Assembly (NCBI GenBank): GCA_964035545.1
Contig: OZ037765.1
Coordinates: 5,207,698 to 5,267,697, forward strand
Length of the DNA stretch: 60,000 nt
Direction: 5' to 3'
DNA from: Bugula neritina
Lineage: Eukaryota; Bryozoa; Gymnolaemata; Cheilostomatida; Bugulidae
Shown here: one piece after another, positions 22,526 to 55,798 of the stretch
How the letters are laid out: each line of letters begins with the position of its first letter
How positions within the stretch are numbered: position 1 is the stretch's first letter
Notes under the pieces: generated by a model
What the model was told of the DNA's origin: nothing
What the model saw: the letters and a program-made list of their open reading frames with translations, nothing else
Database searches by the model: none
Made by a program: the position numbers and the translations under genes

Positions 22526-24960
22526 GATAAATTATACAAAAATCTTCAGTAATTAAAGTTACAGTGAACAGATATTCTGAACCTGCTTTTCAAAACCTAA
22601 ACCTTTATTGAAACTAGCATCTGGCTGCTTCACTGATAGACCTCTCTCTCCCCCCCCCCCTTGTTAGATTTTAAAGAATTAGCAATTTCATTAAATAATT
22701 ATAAAAATGTAACAGTAGCTTGTGTAGTGTTTTTTAATTTTTTTTCTAAATATAGATTTTGAGATTTATCTTTTTTCAACTTTATTAAACTAAATTATAC
22801 TAGTAAATTTAAATAAATCAATAATTTTTCCAAGAAACTTGTAAACATTGCTAGCTTTTATGGCTCCCAGTAAAAACAGGAAAAAAGATATAATGCTATC
22901 AATACCATGGCCTAAATGGAAACTTAATGCCTAAATTTAAAGTTCTAAAGTCTTAACAGGCAATAGCAATAATGCTTCATGGCATAAAAAAATTTATGGT
23001 TATATAATATGCCATCATAAATTAAACTAGCCCTAAAATAAGTAAGATAAATTGATGACCGTTTTTATTTTGGAAATTCTTAATAGGTCATATGTGATTA
23101 TAAAATACTGCGCTTTAATTGTTTTAATCGTAAATTTATAAAGAAAATTGTTCAATTCTGAGCTTTGCTCCAAATAAATTGTGAAAAACTTAAAAAATTG
23201 AACAAAGCAAATTAGTTAGTGTTGAAAAACGGTGAGACATTGACTAAAGCAACCAATATTGACCATTTATGAGGTGACAGCAAAAACTGCAAGTAAATTA
23301 ATTCGGATTTGTTCTCTTTTGAAGTTTACAGAATTTTATACAAATTTAATATAAGAACTACAATGTCTCATAATCTAATATTACTTAATGTCAATCCGTT
23401 AAAACTGTAAGATGATTTTTTAATGTATACTTAAACCAAAATTTTATTAGCAATTATTTAGAGTTTTTTAAATCAACAAAGTATGCATTTCCTAACTGAA
23501 AAGAATATTAAAAATAAAATTTTAGACATAATCAATAATGAATTTACGTTTAACATCACAATGAAGTTAAAACATTTATCCTTTTTCATTTTTAGCATAG
23601 ACCATATTTAAAATGAATTTATTCTGCTAGATACAAGGTATCCAACGGAATACAAAGCTCTTTCTTTCAAAGTACCTCTTTTGTTTCAGAAATTTCCCTC
23701 ATAGATGCACTAAAATAACACTAGCATATTATATGATAAGGCAAAGTAAATTGCTAGTTATTACTTTCCACGCAGTTTAAAACTACGGTTTGAGTAAATA
23801 CCAAGCTGTAAATTATATACCCAATTAAATGTTAAATCTCAAATGCAAACTTTTGACTACTTTGTCCTCTATTCAAGTTGAACTAAACTGAAATAAAACA
23901 AAGATTTTCAACAAACTATTATGTAATAAACCCGCAACTATAAAATTGTCCCCAATATCTTAGCTAATCGAAAAGCAAATGCTTTAAAAATCAAAGTAGT
24001 AAATAACCACCCAGTCCTATATTTGAAATGCGCTTTTAATAGCGGTTCTTCAAAAAAAATCTTTTTTCTCTTAATACAAAGCAACTAAGTTTAACAGAAA
24101 TAACCTTTACAGTATAATCTGTCAAAATTTGGCTGAATATTTTTTTTCACCTAAAATATGATTAGCTTTAATTTCATATTTTGGGATTTATTAAGGCTCA
24201 TGGGTTAATAGGCTTGCATAAAACTAAATTGTTATTACAGGTATTTCTTGCTTTGTAAAAAGCTAAAAATATTTTTGCTATATATTGTACATGCTTTAAA
24301 TTAAACTTTTCTTGAAATTTAGTTTTAATATTTAAAGCTTTAAAAATGCTTTACTTAATATAGTATTTATTGATTCTTTTCTTTTAAACTATGATAAAAT
24401 TTTAGCAAATGAACTGCCTAAGCATTTAAGTATATTTTTCAAGTGTTACTGTATCTCCTACATTTTTATATTAATATATTAGTAAAAATTACAAGTTTCA
24501 GTGACAATTCCTGTTTATGGGCTGTATACAAGTTTAAACAATAAAAGTACTCATTATATCTTCAATCCATATAGTTTTGTGCATTTTATTTTGTAATCCT
24601 CTATTGAGCAGTTAAGTTTTTATTACTTCAAATGAGATAAAAACAATAGTAGCAGTTTTATTTAACAGTTTCAATATAATAGCCAAATAAATAGCATTAG
24701 AGAATGTTTGGTAAATACATTCATTATGAGTTAGAATCAGCATTTTAGTGTTGCTGAACCCTTTCCCATTTCTTAAACCCAGCAGATGAAAATGTCCCAA
24801 TTAGCAAAGTTTCATGAATTTAAACCAATTCTGCTTTTGGTCTTAACTCGCTGGTGTAAACTAAACAAAATAAAATGACCCAAACAGAATTCAATGAATA
24901 AAGACATCTTGAAGGATGCTAAATATGCATAATTTAAAACTCTAGAAACGTGTGCTCCTC
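22526..24960. other. A+T-rich spacer between ARID genes
   Basis: No gene was recognised. It contains a short C tract (about 22650-22661) and long A+T-rich stretches. Confidence 0.45.
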
Positions 24961-24962
24961 TG

Positions 24963-25031
24963 ATTGGTTAAACCTTGTAAGATGCTCTTTCATTGTTTGG
25001 TTTTCACATAAAGAAAAATCTGGTATAAAAA
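24963..25031 (+). promoter_or_regulatory. Core promoter of ARID gene B
   Basis: An inverted CCAAT box (attgg, 24963-24967) and a TATA box (tataaaaa, 25024-25031) lie upstream of the ATG at 25141. The sequence just after the TATA box (agct..cag) resembles that of ARID gene A. Confidence 0.5.
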
Positions 25032-25140
25032 GCTTTCAGCAGTTGATAGCTAGCAAACGCCATCGTAAAACTAACACTGGTGGTGAGAAATATTGTACAT
25101 CCAAACTATGTATTCACTTAATTCAGGCGTGCAGGCTTTA

Positions 25141-27283
25141 ATGGAAAATCGAATGAAAGAAATGTTTAAACCGGTAATGTATTACTTTACACAATCCATT
25201 AGGCAGTTGATAAGAGTTTTGTAATATAAATATATTTGAGGTGTTTTTCAATTAAAGTTTCTTCAATCCATAAAGAATTTATAGTTTTTTTTATATTTAG
25301 CTTAACAGACTCACTACCTTAGTAACTTAAGTAAGTGTAAATCTGTAAACTGGGGCAATTAATACTATGCCTTTATATAGTTCTTTAATAAATTAATGTC
25401 TAATTATCACATTTATAGATTTCAATGTTAAATTTTTCAGCTCTTTGAAATAGATGCTGAGGACCCAGAAAGAAAAATATTTTTAAACGAGCTGATTCAG
25501 TTTTATGTGAGAAGCAGAGGTAATAGCAAATATCAAATTAAATTTCTGTATAACTAGATTTGGTGTTTTCATAGTTTACACTTTTATTTTATTTAATTAT
25601 TTGTTGTATCTTTTTGCTGTGTTGAAGCTTATAATTGAATACATAAAAAATAAATGAAGTTTTTAAAATGTTTCACAACTGTTTACGTTCAAGTATCATA
25701 GCTTATCTTATTTTAAAAGCTTTCCGAATTGCTTATGGCAATATTTTTTCTGTTTGCAGCTTGTGTGTATATAAAAAAGCTGCCCATTTATGAAAGGAAA
25801 GTGTTGGATCTTCATTTGCTTTACAAGGCTGTTCAGGAACGAGGTGGCTGCCTTGCAGTAATCAAAACGAAAAGCTGGAGGGGTGTTGCTGAGTCAATGA
25901 ATTTATCCAGTGGGAACACCGGCAGCTCCTCTAAGCTATGCGATGTGTAAGTGTGTAGCTATAAACAGCTAGCTGTTGAATCCTTCAACAAAGTGATAAT
26001 ACAGTTAAAATAAACTGCATTGATTGTTTACATGATTTTTTAGCAAACAAAATTATTTAAAACTTCAACTTGCGTTAAATGACTTGGTTTAGCTTTTGAA
26101 ATGCAAATATTCTGAGTCAATAAAGCATTTAATCAAAATTTATTTTTTCATTTTTAATTGTATAGTATGTTATATTTGTAGTATTTAGTATATATGAAAC
26201 AGTATTGGCATTTCATTTCAATATTTATTAGAATTTTTAGGTAATTTCTTATTAAACAAATTGTAACAACTTTCGTAGCACTGGCAAGTTGTACTATTGT
26301 TCTACTATTGTTCTGTCTGATAAGTTTGGGTTGTCATTGTTTTAGGTACCAAAAATATCTGCTTGGGTTCGAGGAAAAGAAACTTAACTACTCCACACAA
26401 GCAGAAGTTTGTGAGGCCAGATTGGCAAATAAAAAGATAAAAACAGGTAAATGTATGTCTGCAAGTTGACATGATTAATACAGTGTCGTAGAAATGTAAG
26501 CTAATATGGCTGGATGCTGCTTTAGCCAAACTTCAACTTTTTTCTTTCAACTTGGCAGATATTTATTCTTTTTTGTTAACATTATGTCTGCTTTAGAATT
26601 TTTCAGCTCAGTTTATTAATGTTTTATTTTCTTTTCTTTGTTTAAGGGATATTACAAAGAGAGAGGAGACCAGTGCTTAATGCTCAGTCCCATTTTATGA
26701 CAGGAAACTTAGCCGCAGCTTCGTTACTTCCACTGTCACTGCACTCCATGTTGAATCCTCAACCTAATTTTTTGCTGCCAGGTATTGCCAGGGTTTTCTG
26801 TTACATTCATTTTTTTGTTATGGGGTTATCTTTGCAGTGATGATTTCATTCAGTGGTCCTCGTGGTGTAATGGTTAGCGTTAGCACGCTTGCTTGCAGGC
26901 CAGAGGTCTCGGGTTCGATTCCCAGTGGGGACAATTATTTTTCAATCTTGTAGAAAAATAAACATCAATAAAAATCTTTTAACATTGCATGCGCTTCAGT
27001 TTCAGCAACCTTAAAACTTTTTTACTATATATTTCTATACTGTTTAGGGTTCACAGGAAATAATTTGGCTGCTGGCTCCATCACCCTGCCACATCTCACT
27101 AATCTACAGGAACTTCAGCTACCAAGTATCTTGTCAAATGAAGTTCAACTACAAACAACTTTGGGATACGGCATGCCGCAGTTTCCCACTAACAATGAGC
27201 CAATTGCTGCCGTAGATGCCAGCCACAACTATAATAATGGCTTATTCCATGCTGTTGCAAATCTTCAATCCACCTATAAATAA
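25141..27283 (+). CDS. Diverged ARID3-like protein (ARID gene B)
   Basis: Six exons: 25141-25173, 25441-25519, 25760-25946, 26346-26446, 26647-26781 and 27048-27283. They join in frame for 771 nt (256 aa), with exon phases matching the corresponding exons of gene A. The start is MENRMKEMFKP, running straight into the ARID helix 1 region (LFEIDAEDPERKIFLNEL). The core follows (K-L-P-I-Y-E-R-K-V-L-D-L, E-R-G-G-C-L-A-V-I, W-R-G-V-A-E-S-M-N-L, Y-Q-K-Y-L-L). Helix 5 and the A-A-I-D...G-R-R end are degraded, and S-I-T-S-A-A is replaced by a Ser/Gly run. The C-terminus (about 134-256) is Leu/Asn/Gln-rich with no known domain. Much shorter than gene A because the long exon 2 is absent. Probably a fast-evolving paralogue; DNA binding may be altered. 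Confidence 0.78.
26856..26932 (+). repeat. tRNA-like repeat, copy 2 (in ARID gene B intron)
   Basis: The best preserved of the three tRNA-like units: gtcctcg at the 5' end can pair with tggggac at the 3' end, the D arm is tggtgtaatggttagc, and the B box is gggttcgattccc. A six-base 'gttagc' duplication enlarges the D region and the anticodon arm does not fold cleanly. It sits in the last intron of ARID gene B, between 26782 and 27047. Confidence 0.6.
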
Positions 27284-27690
27284 TAATCATTTTAGTAAAA
27301 CAGAAAGTGCTATAAAAAACTTATATTCTACAAACTTTTTCCTACAAATTAGGTATACATAATGTTTGTATGGCTAAACATTTTCTTTAGATATCATAGT
27401 TATAATTTTAGTTATGCTAATTTTATTCAAAATACTGTTTCATAAATATAATATTTAACACTTCCAAAAATCAACTATTCTTATTACAAGTATTATGCAG
27501 TTGTGAAAGAATATTATAATCTGTTACTAAAAGTAGTGCTATGACAGCTGAAGTTGACATGAAGAAGTAATAGATAGTTTTCAATATCAAATAGTAAAAT
27601 GTACTCAGAAAAATTGTGTATACATATTTTGCTGTTGCTTCATTTTGACTCATAACTTTGGCTATAGTAAGACAAAAATACCCATTGAGG
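27284..27690. other. 3' flank of ARID gene B
   Basis: Probable 3' UTR followed by A+T-rich sequence. No canonical aataaa was seen close to the stop codon. Confidence 0.4.
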
Positions 27691-27811
27691 CTACATTACA
27701 TCATTTTGCTCAAATTGTATGTTGTAGGGAACAATTGAATCAAATTTTTTAAGGGTTTCAAGTTGTTCTCCTGGCCGTAGCTCTACATCGTTGCTGTGTT
27801 CACTGGCTCCA
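27691..27811 (-). other. Possible orphan terminal exon
   Basis: On the minus strand an acceptor (attctgtcag) is followed by a 121-nt open stretch reading GASEHSNDVELRPGEQLETL and on to Q-F-E-Q-N-D-V-M-stop. Its composition is richer in G+C than the surroundings and it reads like protein. No upstream exon or family was recognised, and the ABCC gene upstream on the same strand already has its own stop. Weak evidence. Confidence 0.25.
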
Positions 27812-29822
27812 CTGACAGAATGGTTTATATTAATATTTATTACGAAGGAGAATATCCATTATATCATAGCTGAACACTGTTAGTAGCTGAGAAGCAGATA
27901 TTACAGACTACTCAGGTATTACGAGGACATCATATTTAATGTTTTTATTTATTTAACCTTAATTCACTGACAAAACAATTTACAAATACAATTCGATTCT
28001 AAATAATTTGAAATATTTATTAAACATTGTACCATAAAGCTTAACTGAATGTTATGAAAACAGAGACCACTTTTCAACAGTCATTTAGCTGTCAGAATGT
28101 AGGAGTTGGATAGCAAGTGCACAGGCATTGACAAAATAGTACGGACGAACTCGTATGTGAATAAAAGCTTATTTCATGCACATAGCTACTGCATATACTT
28201 CTTTGTCAGCTGATGAGATTAACTGTCTATTTAACAAGTTTTAACTCCATAAACTGTTCTCCATTGCCACTTTTTCAAACAATGTTGAATAATTTTAATT
28301 TGTGTTTTCATGACTCAAATTACACAATGGATTCTTTATTTGTCTAATAGAAACAGTTACATTGAAGAAAACTGCAACCATAAGTTAATGCAAACTGCAA
28401 ATTACCACAATTCATCCATCTGGGCATCCATTTTCATTATAATGGGAAGTCTTGAAACGCATTGTTGGAAAATGCTAATGTTATATAATTATAGCATTAC
28501 TTGAAAGCACGTATCTTGTTATTCCATAGTGCTTTCTTTTGATCATTGTGTTTTAAATAAAGCTAAAAGAAGTATAATTATGGGATATACTGACAAACTT
28601 AAGTACACAGGTTCTCTTTCAGGTCAAATATTGGGTGTCATTCCAGATAGACGGTATTCAGTTAGACAACTCCAAATATTGCTATCAAATCTATGTGCAG
28701 ATGATCTCAAATATATTTGACCACTTTAAATTTATTAAAATTGAATGAATGCATAATCTAGAAGAACTTTATACTATATTGTATTATCTAAGAAAAATTC
28801 CTGCTGCCCAAACAGGACAAATCGAAAAATATTATCTAAGAAATATAAGGCACTTTATGGATATAATGGGTCCAGTAAACTGTTTGAGCAATAGTTTCAA
28901 TGAGTCATTTTATGCGTCTATGCACATTATAGATTCCGATGAAACCAAAATAAATGCAACTTAGTATCAAATGTCTTGTTTTTAATTCCTAATGCTTTTA
29001 AATAAAGTCATCTAAATGAAGTTGTATGGTGAGGGGGGCTCGTCTAAGTATTTTATTTAATTATATCTTCATCAAATATACACTAAAAGATACAGAGTTG
29101 TCTTTTCTATATTTGTAGCATAAGAATTTTTTTTCTGCTATTGACTATGACTTAAACCATTTTGAAGACTGCATGATAATAAATTTCTGCTGCCATGGTA
29201 GAAAAAATTTCAAAATTTTAACCGTGAGAGGATCGATGAAGTTCTTTGGATTTTAAGCACCAGAAGTGTTTGCTGAAGTTTGAAGATTTTAAATTTGACC
29301 TCGAAACAAGACCAAGTGTAAAGAGAGTGAGACTGAGGGGCAATTAAGGGAGATCTGCTAACCATAACAAGTTTGTGCAATTTTATCGCATGGTGCTAAT
29401 ATTAGGTAAGTCATGCTTGGGAAGAGAATAACCCTGATTTATAAATTGCATGTTTGCACTTATGGTAAAATATTATTTTGCTTTTATTTTATTCTATGCA
29501 GTTACTAAGCCTATAATATTATATCCAATACTGTAAAATTATTTTTTATTGTTTAATAAGAAGTTGATTACTGCGCAGCAATTTATGCTACTCTGTGCTA
29601 CAATGGTGCACGCAGGTGAGTGAAATTTATAAAATATGCAATTTTTTACATTTTCAATAGCTATATTTAAAAAAATGGTGATTATAGTAAAAAAATTATT
29701 ACAATTTGTTATAAAAGTGTTATATATTTACAACTTCCTGGCTCAAAATCTTTACATCTCAAAAAACACAAAGCATTGTATAAGAAAACTACAAAAAAGT
29801 GATAAAAATGTAAACAACTTAA
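27812..29822. other. Spacer between ARID gene B and ABC transporter
   Basis: No gene is supported. Open plus-strand frames at 28529-28720 and 28749-28964 are adjacent but in A+T-rich sequence, with no splice sites joining them and no recognised family. Confidence 0.4.
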
Positions 29823-29828
29823 TTTATT
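29823..29828 (-). terminator. Poly(A) signal candidate of the ABCC gene
   Basis: aataaa on the minus strand, about 24 nt past the stop codon. This would give a very short 3' UTR, so a later signal is also possible. Confidence 0.3.
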
Positions 29829-29851
29829 AAAACCTACAATTTTTCATTTAT

Positions 29852-52720
<22,869 letters not shown>

Positions 52721-55382
52721 ATGGCGGAATTAGACAAACCTCGTCCAAAGTCATTTGGTGATAAACTTTTAGATTTAGGAGATTCACAAAATAAGTTAGA
52801 TATGCCTTGCTCTTTAGATACAGAAAATAGCTCATTCATTGGTGGAAAGTATTATGTGTTACGAGTTGACGATACCTGGCAGCCTGCAGAGGTGATAATT
52901 AATTTTCATTTTGAATTTCAAATTGAAATTCAAATTGATATACTCACTGCCACTCATATTATTATTAATAATTAGTTATTACTATTAGTTATTATTTATC
53001 ACATTTAATTTTAGTTTTACTTTAACTGTTACTATTAGTATTATACTTAGTATAAGTATTACTATTAGTATTAGTATTACATGGTGAGCTTTAACTTACA
53101 GTTACAGTTTCAGTTTGAGTCACTCAAGTTGAACTTGAAGTTATTGTTACTGTGTTAGTGATAGTTTTACTGTTAGTGTTACTCATTCTCATACTGATAG
53201 TGATAATCATTGCCATACTGATACTGTTACTATCACATTCACTATCAGTCTCACTGTGGCTATCACTGGGATTATGATTTTCATTATGATCGTATTCATA
53301 GGCATATTTACTGCATGATTATGATACTGATAGTGATGGTCACACATGCAACTGATGCAGTCAATGACTGAGCCAGACTAGTACTCATACTCATTACTGG
53401 TAGCGATCGCCATCTCCTTTATGATTTATGAGTGAGCCATACTCTCATCATTATTTTACAATTGTTACACTAACAATCATAACATTAACAACTTTGTCAC
53501 TATAATCAATAGTTTTGTGTATAATTAATCAAAATGAAAATTAATTCACTACTTGTTCACTGTGATTGTCACATTCTCTACTACTAAATTAACATACAAA
53601 TGCTGACATGGCTAAAAGTTCATCAAAGTAAACAAGATAGATATTGGTACTATAATTAAATTTCAATAAAAATTGATTAACTATGCTTCTTTTCTCATTA
53701 AGTACTAAGATTTAACTCGGAATTAATAGTAATTACATTCCTTATGTAAAATGAAATGATCAATATTTTCCATTTTGCTATAAAAATTGCCTTTGGCTTT
53801 TTTGAAGTAAACTTTTATTTTACACAATATACTGTAAACTTATTGCCTACCTATAACTATAAGTCCTAAGTATTTATGCCCTTCATAATCATTTTAGCAA
53901 TTGACTTGGTAGGAAAGTTTTTCTTAAGCCAGAATAAAGTTGGAGTCACACCATCATTGCATTTTAATAATTAAAAGTAATTTTAATTTCTATTGCAGTT
54001 TCTGTTACTATTGTCAATTGCATTGGTGTACTATTGTGTAGCCAGTGTATTTTATGAAGCTATGATATAGAAAAACAGTATATGTTATGAGATGAGCTAT
54101 CCGTTATGCAGGTTCTTCAAACAAGAGCAAACGACTCTGGGGAGCAAGAGTTTTATGTACATTACGAAGGGTTGGACCGTCGTCTTGATGAGTGGGTGTC
54201 AGCTGAGAGGGTGGACTTTGAAAGTAAAGCGCCAGCAGTTCACCGCAAAGATAGTATCTCTACTTACAATGATATCATCGATAAAACTGATCGGAAGATT
54301 ACTCGGTAATTTTCCTCTTTAGTAAGCAATATATCTCAAACCTATTTCAATAAAATAGTAGTAGGGTAACACTAAAGGTTGTTTGTAGTCTGTAAAATGA
54401 CTGTGATTATATTCCACTTTGCTCTAGAAATCAGAAACGGAAGCATGATGAGATTAATCACATCCAGAAGGCCTATGCAGATATGGACCCGACTACAGCT
54501 GAGCTTGAGAAGGAGCACGAGGCAATCACTAAAGTCAAGTACATCGATAGGATACAGATTGGCAAGTATGAAATAGACACGTGGTATTTCTCTCCGTATC
54601 CCGAGGAGTACGGGAAAGTTCCTAAACTGTGGATATGCGAGTATTGCCTGAAATATATGCAACTAGAAAAAACCTTCCGGTACCACCAAGGACACTGTGA
54701 ACACAGACAACCTCTCGGTAATGAGATCTACAGATACGGTTCTATTTCTGTGTATGAAGTTGAAAGCAGTGAGCATAAACTGTATTGTCAGAACTTGTGT
54801 CTACTGGCAAAGCTTTTCCTAGATCATAAAACGCTTTACTTTGATGTGGAGCCTTTTCTGTTCTACGTGCTAACTGAGGTTGACAGGCATGGAGCGCACA
54901 TCGTGGGTTACTTCTCCAAGGAAAAAGAATCGCCTGAAGGCAACAACTTGGCTTGTATCATGATTTTACCTCCATATCAGCGCAAGGGTTATGGTAGATT
55001 TCTCATCGCGTTCTCGTATGAGTTGTCCAAGTTTGAAGGGGTGTTAGGGTCTCCAGAAAAGCCCTTGTCCGACTTAGGGAAACTAAGCTATCGCAGTTAC
55101 TGGTCTTATGTTCTTTTAAACATCCTGCGTGAGACCAGAGGCAGCCTATCTATAAAGGAAATGACTCAAAGGACGAGTATAACTCACAATGATGTGGTGA
55201 CAACTCTTCAGTCTCTCAATATGGTAAAGTATTGGAAGGGCCAGCATGTAGTGTGCGTGACGTCGAAGGCTATAGAAGACCTAATGAAAGACGGGCTGTT
55301 TAAAGACCCAGTTCTGTCGGTAGATCCGGAGTACTTACGTTGGACACCAAAGCGAAAAGCTCTTGTTAGCAGCAAAAAATGA
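52721..55382 (+). CDS. KAT8: MYST histone acetyltransferase MOF/KAT8
   Basis: Three exons: 52721-52891, 54112-54305 and 54428-55382, joining for 1320 nt (439 aa; human KAT8 is 458). Residues about 45-115 form the chromo-barrel ([27 protein letters not shown]). Then come [10 protein letters not shown] and [20 protein letters not shown] (141 on), the MYST N-terminus. The C2HC zinc finger is C192, C195, H208, C212. Catalytic features are all present: the lysine of F-L-D-H-K-T-L-Y-F (autoacetylated in MOF), the cysteine of N-N-L-A-C-I, the acetyl-CoA loop Q-R-K-G-Y-G, and the glutamate of [13 protein letters not shown] acetylates histone H4 Lys16 in the MSL and NSL complexes in the nucleus. The start is the first in-frame ATG before the conserved region. 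Nothing suggests loss of function. Confidence 0.95.
52960..53480. repeat. Degenerate short-period repeat in KAT8 intron 1
   Basis: Imperfect runs based on 'ttactattag' pass into 'actgatagtgat' and 'ctatcac' units over about 500 bp. This looks like a decayed microsatellite. Confidence 0.6.
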
Positions 55383-55464
55383 ATAATGATACGTTACTTT
55401 CTCTCAGATATCATAGCTCAATATGGTTGGCTAAAATCTTTAACTTGGTTTAATTGTGTAAAGT

Positions 55465-55470
55465 AATAAA
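55465..55470 (+). terminator. Poly(A) signal of KAT8
   Basis: aataaa, 82 nt past the KAT8 stop codon. A further aataaa lies near 55593. Confidence 0.5.
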
Positions 55471-55558
55471 TATATCCTATACTGCCAGGCTAATCTGTTC
55501 AGCAACATATTTGTACATACATGTGTAAATACTTTATTTTTCTCTGTTTTCATGTTAC

Positions 55559-55564
55559 TTTATT
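55559..55564 (-). terminator. Poly(A) signal candidate of the PKG gene
   Basis: aataaa on the minus strand, about 235 nt past the kinase stop codon. The convergent KAT8 signal is only about 90 bp away, so the two 3' UTRs abut or overlap. Confidence 0.4.
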
Positions 55565-55798
55565 GGGAAATATATTGCACATCTATATAGAAATAAAATG
55601 TTCTTCAATCAAAATTCTAATAATGTTACGGTCTAAAATAATATAAATATAGTTTCGGAATGGTAATTATAGTCATCGCAATTGAACTGACCCATATGTA
55701 TATTCTTCGCTAATGTTGAAAGATGCAACATTTCATGCCCTTCAAGCAGGCATAAGTGGTCAATTCCTTTCTTTGCCCAGTAAAAGCACTACTACAGT

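Noticed and set aside
26856-26932. Functional tRNA gene
   Set aside because: A and B boxes are good, but the D region has a six-base duplication and no five-base-pair anticodon stem can be drawn.
28529-28964. Two neighbouring plus-strand open frames that might form a small gene
   Set aside because: No splice signals link them, no domain is recognisable and composition matches the spacer.
52721-55382. Tip60/KAT5 instead of KAT8
   Set aside because: The [10 protein letters not shown] and MDPTTA-type linker, chromo-barrel wording and C2HC finger match KAT8/MOF more closely; length also fits KAT8.
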